Part shown: piece after piece, positions 1-6,362 of the stretch
Layout: every line of letters starts with the position of its first letter
How positions within the stretch are numbered: the first letter of the stretch is position 1
Program-made: the position numbers and the translations under genes
From: Pseudoflavonifractor sp035562355
GTDB lineage: Bacteria > Bacillota > Clostridia > Oscillospirales > Oscillospiraceae
Reading direction: 5' to 3'
DNA length: 15,032 nt
Assembly: GCA_035562355.1 (NCBI GenBank)
Contig: DATMXU010000216.1
Coordinates: 1 to 15,032, forward strand
The notes under the pieces: model-generated
What the model was told of the DNA's origin: nothing
Databases searched by the model: none
Seen by the model: the letters and a program-made list of their open reading frames with translations, nothing else

Positions 1-75
1 TTATGTAAACTGTATGTATATACCCGCCCGGAATCTATGCGCCACCTGAAGGATTTGGAGGGAGGGATCGTGTGA
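1..75 (+). CDS. Possible C-terminal fragment of a plus-strand gene entering from the left edge
   Basis: Frame 1 on the plus strand is open from the window edge through 24 codons to a TGA at 73-75. The translation ends in RPESMRHLKDLEGGIV, which looks protein-like, with charged residues in a helix-compatible spacing. Hairpin-rich DNA starts right at its stop codon, as expected at the end of a gene facing tepA. The fragment is too short to assign to a family, and an open frame of this length can arise by chance. If real, it is convergent with tepA. Confidence 0.3.
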   Translation, partial: LCKLYVYTRPESMRHLKDLEGGIV

Positions 76-154
76 AAGGCTGCTCCGCAGAGCGTTTCGT
101 AGCGCAACCGAGCGCAGCGAGGCACTTAGCGCGGAGATGAACCGTCAGCCTTTC
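74..154. repeat. Interrupted inverted repeat (possible dispersed palindromic element)
   Basis: GAAAGGCTG (74-82) pairs perfectly with CAGCCTTTC (146-154). Just inside, CTCCGC (83-88) pairs with GCGGAG (131-136), leaving a 9-base bulge on the right arm. The interior is rich in short GCGC and GAGCG words that could fold further. It lies between convergent genes and codes for nothing I can see. It could be a REP- or MITE-like intergenic element or part of a transcription-end region. Family membership cannot be judged from one copy. Confidence 0.5.
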
Positions 155-174
155 CCTTTCGCGTGCAGGAAAAT

Positions 175-209
175 CACTTTTCATCACTTTGAGAAAGTGA
201 TGAAAAGTG
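175..209. repeat. Perfect 16-bp hairpin with 3-base loop
   Basis: CACTTTTCATCACTTT (175-190) is followed by the loop GAG (191-193) and its exact reverse complement (194-209). The stem is AT-rich and perfect. No clear T-run follows on either strand, so it is not a textbook intrinsic terminator. Its place between tepA and the possible convergent plus-strand gene suggests a transcript-end or RNA-stabilising structure, or a small mobile palindrome. Confidence 0.65.
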
Positions 210-213
210 CAAC

Positions 214-242
214 AGCCTGGCGAAAAGTCTTTTCGACAGGCT
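214..242. repeat. Hairpin element with CGAAAAG/CTTTTCG core
   Basis: AGCCTG (214-219) pairs with CAGGCT (237-242). After one mismatch, CGAAAAG (221-227) pairs with CTTTTCG (229-235) around a single-base loop. A related sequence with the core CGAAAAGACTTTTTCGACAG lies at 14996-15015, also inside a hairpin. This suggests a dispersed short palindromic family. It lies 14 bases beyond the tepA stop codon and may contribute to ending the tepA transcript. Confidence 0.55.
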
Positions 243-244
243 AG

Positions 245-269
245 GGACGGGCAGCTTTACTGCCCGTCC
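245..269 (-). terminator. Hairpin spanning the tepA stop codon (terminator-like, no U-tract)
   Basis: GGACGGGCAG (245-254) and CTGCCCGTCC (260-269) form a perfect 10-bp GC-rich stem with a 5-base loop at 255-259. The tepA stop codon (TAA, read from 259-257) lies in the loop. The hairpin is therefore half coding and half 3' untranslated. No run of U follows on the minus-strand transcript, so termination here would have to be non-canonical. It may instead protect the mRNA 3' end. Confidence 0.45.
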
Positions 270-979
270 TTCTTGTGTTCGTCCATCATGGTGTGCAGGC
301 ATTCCAGCGCGTCGGATAAGCCGCCGATGTGGTCGATGAGGCCGATGGATACCGCCTCCTCCCCATAGATGACGCTGCCGATATCGGCGGCCAGCTCTCC
401 GGTCTGGAGCATGAGCTCTGTAAAGGTCTCCCGCTTTATATGGCTGTTGTGGGTCACAAACTGGATGATGCGCTCCTGGATGCGCTCGAAATAGTTGAAG
501 GTCTGGGGCACACCGATGACCAGGCCGTTGAGCCGAACCGGGTGGATGGTCATAGCCGCCGAGGGCGCGATGAAGGAGGTCTTGGCCGACACCGCCAGGG
601 GCACGCCGATGGAGTGTCCGCCCCCCAGCACCAGGGACACCGTGGGCTTTTTCATGCTGGAGATGAGCTCCGCGATGGCCAGCCCCGCCTCGATGTCCCC
701 GCCCACGGTATTGAGGAGGATGAGCAGGCCGTCCACCTCGTCGCTCTCCTCTATGGTGGCGAGGAGGGGCATCACATGCTCATACTTGGTGCTCTTGCTG
801 GTGGGGGGCAGGATCTGGTGTCCCTCAATCTGGCCCACGATGGTCAGGGTGTGGATGGTGCCCCGCTGGGTCTTGATGGTGGACGAGCCCATGTCCACGA
901 TCTGCTGCTGACGGTCGCTCAGGTCGGTCTCCTTCTCCTCGTTGCCCGTCTCCAGGGTCTCTTTTTTCTCGTCGCTCAT
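257..979 (-). CDS. tepA: TepA-type ClpP-family serine protease (translocation-enhancing protein)
   Basis: This 240-residue protein belongs to the ClpP/crotonase-fold peptidases and resembles B. subtilis TepA (YmfB). After a charged, probably flexible N-terminus (about 1-30), the ClpP-like core runs from about 40 to 225. The nucleophile motif GGGHSIG gives Ser123, and TIHPVRL gives His146 as general base. Asp199, in the ELAADIG stretch, is a candidate acid. The C-terminal GEEAVSIGLIDHIGG matches the family's conserved GLID region. TepA proteins are cytosolic and have been linked to protein export and signal-peptide clearance, but the exact substrate is uncertain. The ATG at 979 is preceded by GGGAGG at 7-base spacing. 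The gene follows the terminator of the preceding operon, so it is probably a separate unit, although I see no clear promoter in the roughly 55-base gap. Confidence 0.88.
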   Translation of the reverse strand: MSDEKKETLETGNEEKETDLSDRQQQIVDMGSSTIKTQRGTIHTLTIVGQIEGHQILPPTSKSTKYEHVMPLLATIEESDEVDGLLILLNTVGGDIEAGLAIAELISSMKKPTVSLVLGGGHSIGVPLAVSAKTSFIAPSAAMTIHPVRLNGLVIGVPQTFNYFERIQERIIQFVTHNSHIKRETFTELMLQTGELAADIGSVIYGEEAVSIGLIDHIGGLSDALECLHTMMDEHKKDGQ

Positions 980-1035
980 AGTGCCGCCTCCCTGCTCTCA
1001 TTTGGGTTAGCTTGCGCAGGGAGCGGCAAATTTAT

Positions 1036-1073
1036 AAAAAACCGGGGCAGGCAATTTTGCCGGCCCCGGTTTT
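1036..1073 (-). terminator. Intrinsic terminator of the ddl-to-aminopeptidase operon
   Basis: Read on the minus strand, the stem ACCGGGGC pairs with GCCCCGGT and is extended by A-U pairs. An inner GGCAA/TTGCC stem sits above a single mismatch, and a run of six U follows (complement of 1036-1041). It begins just after the aminopeptidase stop codon (1080-1082). This is a strong rho-independent terminator that separates the long operon from tepA. Confidence 0.92.
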
Positions 1074-1079
1074 CATCCA

Positions 1080-2486
1080 TTACTGCTCGTAGATCGCCTT
1101 CATGCCCTTGTAGGTCATATAGCTGTCCAGCTTGGACACCGTCTCAAAGGGGGCGTGCATGCTCAGCACGGGCACGCCGGCGTCCAGAGTATCGATATCG
1201 CGCTCGGCCATATAGGCGGCCACGGTGCCGCCGCCGCCCTGGTCGGCCTTGCCCAGCTCGGCCATCTGCCACATGACGCCGGCCTCGTCCAGCACCCGGC
1301 GGACATAGGCCACCACCTCGGCGGCGGCATCCGACGCGCCCGACTTGCCCCGGCTGCCCGTGTACTTGCAAAGACCCATGCCGTAATTCACCAGGGCGCT
1401 GTTGCGTTTTTCATAGACCTCGGGGAAGTTGGGGTCAAAGGCGGCCGTCACGTCGGCCGAGAGGCAGAAGGACTTCTCATAGCAGGCCTTGAGGGGGATG
1501 CGCTGGCTGTCGCACAGGTCGCTCATAAAGGTGTCGAAAGCGGCCGACTTCATGCCGGTCACGCCCACGGAGCCGATCTCCTCCTTGTCGGCCAGCATGC
1601 ACACCGCCGTGCGGCGGGGAACCTTCAGGGCCAGAAGGCCGGCCAGGGCGGCGAAGGAGCAGACCCGGTCGTCGTGCCCGTAAGCGCCGATGAGAGAGCG
1701 GTCAAAGCCCACGTCAGAGGCCCGGAAAGCGGGCACGGCGGAGAGCTCGGCCGAGATGAAGTCGGCCTCGGTGATGCCGTACTTCTGATTGAGGATGTCC
1801 ATGATCGCCAGCTTGACCCGGTCGCTCCCCTCGTCGTTCTTATAGGGGCGGCTGCCCACCAGGATGTTCAGGCTCTCGGCGGGGATGGCCTCGCTCAGGG
1901 CCTTCTTGCTCTGGTCCTGGGCCAGGTGGGGCAGCAGGTCGTCGATGGTGAAGACCGGGTCCCCCGCGCCGTTGCCCACAGTGACCCGGAGGGTGGTACC
2001 ATCCTTCAGGGCTACCACGCCGTGGAGCTCCAGGGGGATGGTGACCCACTGGTACTTGCGGATACCGCCGTAGTAGTGGGTCTTGAGGAAGGCCAGCTCG
2101 CTGTCCTCATAGAGAGGGCGCTGCTTGATGTCCAATCTGGGCGCGTCGATATGGGCCGCTCCGATGTTCACGCCCTCGCTGAGGGGGGAAGAGCCCACCA
2201 CGGCCAGCATCAGGGACTTGCCCCGGTTGGCACGGTAGAGCCTGTCGCCGGGGTTCACCGCCATGCCGCGGGTGAACACCTTAAAGCCCTGGGCCTCGGC
2301 CAGGCGGATTGCCTCGTCCACGCACTCGCGCTCGGTCTTGCCCGTGTCGAGGAACCTCTTGTAGTCCTCGCAGTAGGTCTTCATGGCGGCCTCGTCCTCG
2401 GCGGAGAGACGGTCATAGCCGTTCTTCGGGTTGTCGAGCAGCGCCTCACGCCGCAGCTCACCAATGGTTTTTACCTTTTCTTCCAT
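1080..2486 (-). CDS. M18-family aminopeptidase, likely also started at an internal ATG
   Basis: Starting at the internal ATG at 2486 gives 468 residues, the usual length for M18 (aspartyl aminopeptidase-like) enzymes. These cytosolic, di-metal, usually dodecameric exopeptidases release N-terminal residues from peptides. In this numbering the metal and catalytic motifs are AAHIDAPRLD (His112), YGHDDR (Asp272/273), DKEEIGS (Glu302/Glu303), SADVTAAFDPNF (Asp345) and LSMHAPFE (His444). A late DQGGGGT motif is also present, and no essential residue appears lost. AAGGAGG lies 8 bases before this ATG, which argues for independent translation even though the frame is continuous with coaE. Substrate preference (acidic or broader) cannot be read from the sequence. 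It is the last gene before the operon terminator. Confidence 0.75.
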   Translation of the reverse strand: MEEKVKTIGELRREALLDNPKNGYDRLSAEDEAAMKTYCEDYKRFLDTGKTERECVDEAIRLAEAQGFKVFTRGMAVNPGDRLYRANRGKSLMLAVVGSSPLSEGVNIGAAHIDAPRLDIKQRPLYEDSELAFLKTHYYGGIRKYQWVTIPLELHGVVALKDGTTLRVTVGNGAGDPVFTIDDLLPHLAQDQSKKALSEAIPAESLNILVGSRPYKNDEGSDRVKLAIMDILNQKYGITEADFISAELSAVPAFRASDVGFDRSLIGAYGHDDRVCSFAALAGLLALKVPRRTAVCMLADKEEIGSVGVTGMKSAAFDTFMSDLCDSQRIPLKACYEKSFCLSADVTAAFDPNFPEVYEKRNSALVNYGMGLCKYTGSRGKSGASDAAAEVVAYVRRVLDEAGVMWQMAELGKADQGGGGTVAAYMAERDIDTLDAGVPVLSMHAPFETVSKLDSYMTYKGMKAIYEQ

Positions 2487-3110
2487 GGGTCGTTCCTCCT
2501 TTTGTTGTGTATCTTGAAGTATTGCCGTAAAGAGGGCCAGCGCCCGTTCCCCAAAGGCCTCGGGCGTGTCGTCCCCGCTGTTCTCTAAGATATGGGTACA
2601 GTTTGCCCGGAAAAAGGCGTCTTCTTTCTGGGCCACCACCCGCAGACGGGCGTACTCCTCCGAAATGCCCTCGCGGGCCATGATACGCCTGACCCGCACC
2701 TCGGCGGGGGCGAGCACCCCCACCACGGCGTGGCACAGTTTTCCCAGGCCGCTCTCAATGAGGGCGATGGCGTCGACAGCGACGGCGGCGCACCCCTCCG
2801 CCTCGGCGGCGGCGATGCGGGCGCGCACCACCCTCCCCACATAGCGGTGGGTGATGGCGTTGAGGGCAAGAAGGGCACTCTCGTCCTGAAAGACCACCTG
2901 ACCCAGAAGTTTCCTGTCCAGGCATCCCTCGCCGTTTAGTATACCCCTCCCGAACCGCGCCGTCAATTCCCGTTTCATGGGCTCGCTGCGCTCCAAAAGC
3001 CCGTGATAGACCTCGTCGCAGTCGATCACGACGCCACCCAGCCGGACCAGCACGTTGAGGGCCGTCGTCTTTCCCGCTCCAGTGGGCCCGGTGATGCCGA
3101 TGATCTTCAT
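1080..3110 (-). CDS. coaE: In-frame CoaE (dephospho-CoA kinase) - M18 aminopeptidase open frame
   Basis: One uninterrupted 676-codon frame holds two whole proteins. Residues 1-200 are dephospho-CoA kinase, which phosphorylates the ribose 3'-OH of dephospho-CoA in the last step of CoA synthesis. Its P-loop is GPTGAGKTT (8-16), VIDCDEVYH (28-36) is the acidic substrate region, and the ILENSGD end is typical of CoaE. Residues 209-676 are a complete M18 metallo-aminopeptidase. The join (about 199-208, ILQDTQQKEERP) is encoded by DNA that also contains a perfect Shine-Dalgarno site before Met209. CoaE alone usually ends near residue 200, so the kinase seems simply to have no stop codon of its own. 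The ATG at 3110 overlaps the preceding stop as ATGA. Whether a fused protein, two proteins or both are made cannot be told from sequence; a base error at a former stop is also possible. Confidence 0.85.
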   Translation of the reverse strand: MKIIGITGPTGAGKTTALNVLVRLGGVVIDCDEVYHGLLERSEPMKRELTARFGRGILNGEGCLDRKLLGQVVFQDESALLALNAITHRYVGRVVRARIAAAEAEGCAAVAVDAIALIESGLGKLCHAVVGVLAPAEVRVRRIMAREGISEEYARLRVVAQKEDAFFRANCTHILENSGDDTPEAFGERALALFTAILQDTQQKEERPMEEKVKTIGELRREALLDNPKNGYDRLSAEDEAAMKTYCEDYKRFLDTGKTERECVDEAIRLAEAQGFKVFTRGMAVNPGDRLYRANRGKSLMLAVVGSSPLSEGVNIGAAHIDAPRLDIKQRPLYEDSELAFLKTHYYGGIRKYQWVTIPLELHGVVALKDGTTLRVTVGNGAGDPVFTIDDLLPHLAQDQSKKALSEAIPAESLNILVGSRPYKNDEGSDRVKLAIMDILNQKYGITEADFISAELSAVPAFRASDVGFDRSLIGAYGHDDRVCSFAALAGLLALKVPRRTAVCMLADKEEIGSVGVTGMKSAAFDTFMSDLCDSQRIPLKACYEKSFCLSADVTAAFDPNFPEVYEKRNSALVNYGMGLCKYTGSRGKSGASDAAAEVVAYVRRVLDEAGVMWQMAELGKADQGGGGTVAAYMAERDIDTLDAGVPVLSMHAPFETVSKLDSYMTYKGMKAIYEQ
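2484..2501 (-). promoter_or_regulatory. Internal ribosome binding site and ATG inside the coaE-peptidase frame
   Basis: On the minus strand the sequence reads AAAGGAGGAACGACCC and then ATG at 2486. AAGGAGG is a near-perfect anti-16S match at 8-base spacing. The same bases encode the linker residues KEERP. A site this good inside a coding frame is best explained as the original start of the peptidase gene. Confidence 0.8.
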
Positions 3111-3604
3111 GCCGCGCTCCCCCGACCGCGCAAGCTGCGTTTTCCGGCGAGGTAGCCTGCGGTGAATAATATCAAAAACAGCAGGGCGCTCAGCCCGATC
3201 ATGGCGATGTAGGCTGCCGTTCCCGCGGAGGTCGGGTCCGGCTCAAACCTGATGGCGAGGGGAGAGACAAGCGGGCTGAAAATAGAGGTGCATTGGCTCA
3301 TTACCGCCAGCCCAATGCTTCGCGCCGCGTCGCTGACGAAGTGGAACTGCCAGACATAGACCGGCAGCGACAGGAGCACAAACCAATTCGCCGCCAGGAA
3401 GGACCGGCAAAAACGCAGATTGCTGTGCGCATACCTCCAGCCGACCCAAATCCAAACGGCCGCCGCGGCAAGGGGCAGCGAATAGAACAGGAACCCATTC
3501 AGGGCGAACAGTGTCATGTTATGAAACCAGGAAATCAGCAGCGGAAAAAACGCCATCAGCAATAGCCATTTCTGTTTCAATACCGTCGCCGTCCTCTCCC
3601 TCAA
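3107..3604 (-). CDS. Small polytopic membrane protein of unknown function
   Basis: Up to 165 residues. I do not recognise the family. Hydrophobic stretches at about 13-28, 31-57, 70-90, 95-118 and 130-153 suggest four or five membrane spans, followed by a short basic tail (KRSLRGRG) that is probably cytoplasmic. The frame opens with TTG at 3604, two bases after the DUF4180 stop, but little Shine-Dalgarno sequence precedes it. A second TTG at 3580 has GGGAGAGG about 12 bases upstream and would give 157 residues, so the start is uncertain. Its stop overlaps the coaE start as ATGA, indicating translational coupling. There are no catalytic motifs or known transporter signatures. Confidence 0.7.
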   Translation of the reverse strand: MRERTATVLKQKWLLLMAFFPLLISWFHNMTLFALNGFLFYSLPLAAAAVWIWVGWRYAHSNLRFCRSFLAANWFVLLSLPVYVWQFHFVSDAARSIGLAVMSQCTSIFSPLVSPLAIRFEPDPTSAGTAAYIAMIGLSALLFLILFTAGYLAGKRSLRGRGSAA

Positions 3605-3605
3605 A

Positions 3606-3959
3606 TCATTTGCCGCTCAGCCGGGCCACCGCGTCCTCCTCGTCGGCAAGAAACAATACCGCGCCGCCCTTGTTGCTCTCGTAGAGGAAGTCCTTGAGAT
3701 TCTCGCTGGTATAGCCCGAAAAATCCCCAATGACGGCAAGGCGCATGTGGTAGTTGGTGAATTTCTGCAAAACCTCCCCCGCAAGGCCTGTGGACAGGCG
3801 GAAAAAGTCCTCGCTCAGGGCCGCCTTGGGCAGGACCATGGCCGTGCAGCCGGTCTCGTAGTACACGGTGGCGATCAGGTCCAGCGCCGACTGCCCGTCG
3901 GTAATGAGCATTCCGGCCTCACGGACGATGACTGCGTTATTTTTTACTTCAATATTCAC
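3606..3959 (-). CDS. DUF4180 domain protein
   Basis: This 117-residue soluble protein matches the DUF4180 family over its whole length. The conserved features are ITDGQSALDLIATVYYETG (about 19-37), the middle stretch LSEDFFRLSTGLAGEVLQKF, the core YHMRLAVIGDFSGY, and the near-terminal DFLYESNKGGAVLFLADEE. The alternating hydrophobic strands and helices suggest a small alpha/beta fold like STAS or flavodoxin-type domains, but no biochemical role is established. The start is GTG at 3959, six bases after the sua5 stop; GGA within the sua5 end is the only plausible ribosome binding element. The gene is embedded between essential genes in the operon and has no signal peptide or membrane segment. 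Confidence 0.85.
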   Translation of the reverse strand: MNIEVKNNAVIVREAGMLITDGQSALDLIATVYYETGCTAMVLPKAALSEDFFRLSTGLAGEVLQKFTNYHMRLAVIGDFSGYTSENLKDFLYESNKGGAVLFLADEEDAVARLSGK

Positions 3960-3965
3960 ATCTGT

Positions 3966-4991
3966 TCATCCTAAATCAATAATATGGAACCCCGCCGCCT
4001 TATTCAGGCGGTTAGAGATGGCGAGGCCCAGCCCCGCCTCGTCGGGGCACTGGGCCCAAATCTCAGTCACACCGGTGCCGTCAAAAAAGCGGAGCGCGTC
4101 GAAGACGTGCCTGGCCTGGGCGGACTTGTCGGCTGCGCCGCCCAGCGTCCTCACGACCCGGCCGGGAAAGAGCGCCGCAAACTCGTCAAAGCAGATGACG
4201 CCACTGCCCGCTCCCGCGCGGGCGGCGATATACTCCGCGCCCCGCAGGGCGTCTCCCTTTACAACCGTCACCGGGGCTTTGGGCGCGTAGTGCCGGTACT
4301 TCATACCGGGGGCCCGGGGTTTCTCTCCCACTGTCAGCAGGCGCCTTACCGCATCGTCCACCGCCACCTCTCCCAGCGTCTCCCGGAGCTGCTCCAGCGT
4401 GACGCCGCCCGGCCGCAAAAGTCGGGGCGGGGCCGCCGTCAGGTCGACGATGGTGGACTCCACCCCCACCGAGCAGGGGCCGCCGTCCACGATGGCGTCG
4501 ATCTTTCCGCCCATATCCTCCAGCATGTGGCGGGCCGTGGTGGGGCTGGGGCGGCCCGAGGTGTTGCCCGAGGGAGCGGCCACCGGCACGCCGGCCCGGC
4601 TGATGATGGCCCGGCAGACGGCGTGGTCGGGGCAGCGCATCCCCACGGTACTAAGGCCCGCCGTCACCACGTCGGGGACGACGGGCTTTCTCTTCAAAAT
4701 CAGGGTGAGGGAGCCGGGCCAAAAGCGGTCCGCCAGCAGATAGGCGGTATCGGGAATATCCTCGCAGTACCGCTCCAGCCACTCCACGGACGGAACGTGC
4801 AGGATGAGGGGGTTGTCCTGCGGCCTTCCCTTGGCCTCGAAAATACGCGCCACCGCCCTCTCGTCCAGGCCGTTGGCCCCGAGACCGTACACCGTCTCGG
4901 TGGGGATGCCCACCAGTCCCCCGGAGCGCAGGATGGCTGCAGCCTCGGCCGCAGCCTCCGGCCCCAGGAGGAGCGTTTTGACGCTACTCAT
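3966..4991 (-). CDS. ywlC: L-threonylcarbamoyladenylate synthase (Sua5/YwlC type)
   Basis: This 341-residue enzyme makes threonylcarbamoyl-AMP from threonine, bicarbonate and ATP, the first step of the universal t6A37 modification of ANN-decoding tRNAs. The YrdC catalytic domain (about 5-210) contains GIPTETVYGLG (28-38), the KGRP basic motif with Lys54 and Arg56, PSGNTSG (140-146) and the ESTIVDL motif (178-184). The linker APGMKYRHYAP (227-237) leads into a C-terminal Sua5 domain (about 238-341), so this is the long two-domain Sua5 form and not a single-domain TsaC. The ATG at 4991 lies 8 bases inside the preceding 89-residue gene, indicating coupled translation. Genes of this family often sit near prfA in Firmicutes, as here. 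Confidence 0.95.
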   Translation of the reverse strand: MSSVKTLLLGPEAAAEAAAILRSGGLVGIPTETVYGLGANGLDERAVARIFEAKGRPQDNPLILHVPSVEWLERYCEDIPDTAYLLADRFWPGSLTLILKRKPVVPDVVTAGLSTVGMRCPDHAVCRAIISRAGVPVAAPSGNTSGRPSPTTARHMLEDMGGKIDAIVDGGPCSVGVESTIVDLTAAPPRLLRPGGVTLEQLRETLGEVAVDDAVRRLLTVGEKPRAPGMKYRHYAPKAPVTVVKGDALRGAEYIAARAGAGSGVICFDEFAALFPGRVVRTLGGAADKSAQARHVFDALRFFDGTGVTEIWAQCPDEAGLGLAISNRLNKAAGFHIIDLG

Positions 4992-5253
4992 AGATGCCCA
5001 CCGGCGTGCCGGCCAGTTCGATGGTGGTGTCGGGGGCGAAGGCGGCGCTCTGGAGATAGTGCTTGACGGCCAGAATGCCGTGCTTGGGGTTGGCCCTCTC
5101 GTCCTCCAGCTCCAGCTCCAGGCAGCCGCCCTCCGAGCCCTCGCAGATACCGGTGAACCACCCGTCGTCCGCCAAAAGATCGGTCAGCTCCCCGTGCACG
5201 TCGTCCAGCGTCTTACCCTCGGGCAAGCTTGTAAAGTGTATCAGTAATTCCAT
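4984..5253 (-). CDS. Conserved-looking 89-residue hypothetical protein
   Basis: I do not recognise a family. The protein is small, acidic and soluble, starting MELLIHFTSLPEGKTLDD, with a strand-helix-strand pattern and an EGGCLELELEDE beta-like segment in the middle. There is no signal peptide, membrane segment or metal cluster. It lies 35 bases after the prfA stop and its own stop overlaps the start of the Sua5 gene by 8 bases, which supports real translation. The ribosome binding site is weak (a GGGAAA stretch well upstream of the ATG at 5253). In many Firmicutes the slot between prfA and ywlC is occupied by prmC, which this protein does not resemble. Confidence 0.75.
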   Translation of the reverse strand: MELLIHFTSLPEGKTLDDVHGELTDLLADDGWFTGICEGSEGGCLELELEDERANPKHGILAVKHYLQSAAFAPDTTIELAGTPVGIYE

Positions 5254-5288
5254 TCGGTTTGGTTTCCCAGCTTTCCGTTCAATTTATC

Positions 5289-6353
5289 TCACGTTTCGTT
5301 GGCCTTCAGCCGCTCGGCCTGGTCGGCGGTGAGCAGGCCGTCGATGATCTCGTCCAGATCGCCGTTCATGACGGCGTCAAGCCTGTAAAGGGTCAGGCCT
5401 ATCCGGTGGTCGGTGAGCCGCCCCTGGGGGAAATTATAGGTGCGGATGCGCTCGTTGCGCATGCCGGTGCCCACCTGACTGCGGCGCTCCGAGGTGATGG
5501 CGTCGTTCTGCTCCTGAAGCTTCTGCTCATAGAGCTTACTGCGCAGCATCATCATAGCCTTGTCCCGGTTCTGGAACTGGCTGCGCTCCTGCTGGCACTC
5601 CACCACCATGCCCGAGGGCTTGTGGAGGAGCCGCACGGCCGAGGAGGTCTTGTTGATGTGCTGTCCCCCCGCGCCGGAGGAGCGGAAGACCTGCATCTCC
5701 ACGTCCTCAGGGCGGATCTCCACCTCGCCCACCTCGTCGATCTCAGGCAGGACGGCCACCGTGACGGTGGAGGTGTGGATGCGGCCCCCCGACTCGGTCT
5801 CGGGTACCCGCTGGACCCGGTGGACGCCGCTCTCAAACTTCAGCCGGGAGTAGGCGCCGTCGCCCTCGATGGTAAAGGATATCTCCTTTATCCCGCCCAG
5901 CTCAGTCTCGTTGACGCTGGCTACCTCCACCTTCCAGCGGTGGGCCTCGGCATACATGGAGTACATGCGGTAGAGGGAGGCCGCGAACAGCGCCGCCTCC
6001 TCCCCGCCCACGCCGGCGCGGATCTCCACGATGACGTTCTTGTCGTCGTTGGGGTCCCTGGGCAGGAGAAGAATTTTGATCTCCTGCTCCAGCCGCTCGA
6101 TGTCGGCCTTTGCGGCGGCGAATTCCTCCTGGGCCAGCTCCTTCATGTCCGGGTCGGACATGAGCCCCTCGGCGTCGGAGAGGTCGCGGCAGCGGCGCAG
6201 ATAGGTCCGGTAGGCCGTGATGAGGGGCGTAAGCTCCGACTGTTCCTTGTTCAGCTTTGCGACCAGCGCCGGGTCGGCGTAGGTCTCGGTGGCGGCCAAA
6301 CGGGCCTCCAGGTCTTGATAGTGCAGTTCCAGACTCTTGAGCTTATCTTGCAT
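5289..6353 (-). CDS. prfA: Peptide chain release factor 1 (RF1)
   Basis: This 354-residue class I release factor reads UAA and UAG in the ribosomal A site and triggers peptidyl-tRNA hydrolysis. The GGQ catalytic motif is at 229-231 (SSGAGGQHINKTSSAVRLLH). The codon-reading tripeptide is PET at 184-186 (RVPETESGGRIHTS), which is the P-x-T form of RF1 and not the SPF of RF2. The N-terminal domain (about 1-100) is helical, and ERIRTYNFPQGRLTDHR near the C-terminus is the usual family signature. The ATG at 6353 follows AAGAGG at close spacing, 9 bases after the previous stop. The Gln of GGQ is normally methylated by PrmC, whose gene is not in this window. Confidence 0.97.
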   Translation of the reverse strand: MQDKLKSLELHYQDLEARLAATETYADPALVAKLNKEQSELTPLITAYRTYLRRCRDLSDAEGLMSDPDMKELAQEEFAAAKADIERLEQEIKILLLPRDPNDDKNVIVEIRAGVGGEEAALFAASLYRMYSMYAEAHRWKVEVASVNETELGGIKEISFTIEGDGAYSRLKFESGVHRVQRVPETESGGRIHTSTVTVAVLPEIDEVGEVEIRPEDVEMQVFRSSGAGGQHINKTSSAVRLLHKPSGMVVECQQERSQFQNRDKAMMMLRSKLYEQKLQEQNDAITSERRSQVGTGMRNERIRTYNFPQGRLTDHRIGLTLYRLDAVMNGDLDEIIDGLLTADQAERLKANET

Positions 6354-6362
6354 ACATACCTC

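Noticed and set aside
1155..2588. Long plus-strand open frame opposite the aminopeptidase and kinase
   Set aside because: It is antisense to a frame with clear enzyme motifs, its translation is low-complexity in Gly, His, Leu and Val, and there is no RBS. It is a by-product of high GC content. The same applies to other long plus-strand frames across 3984-13089.
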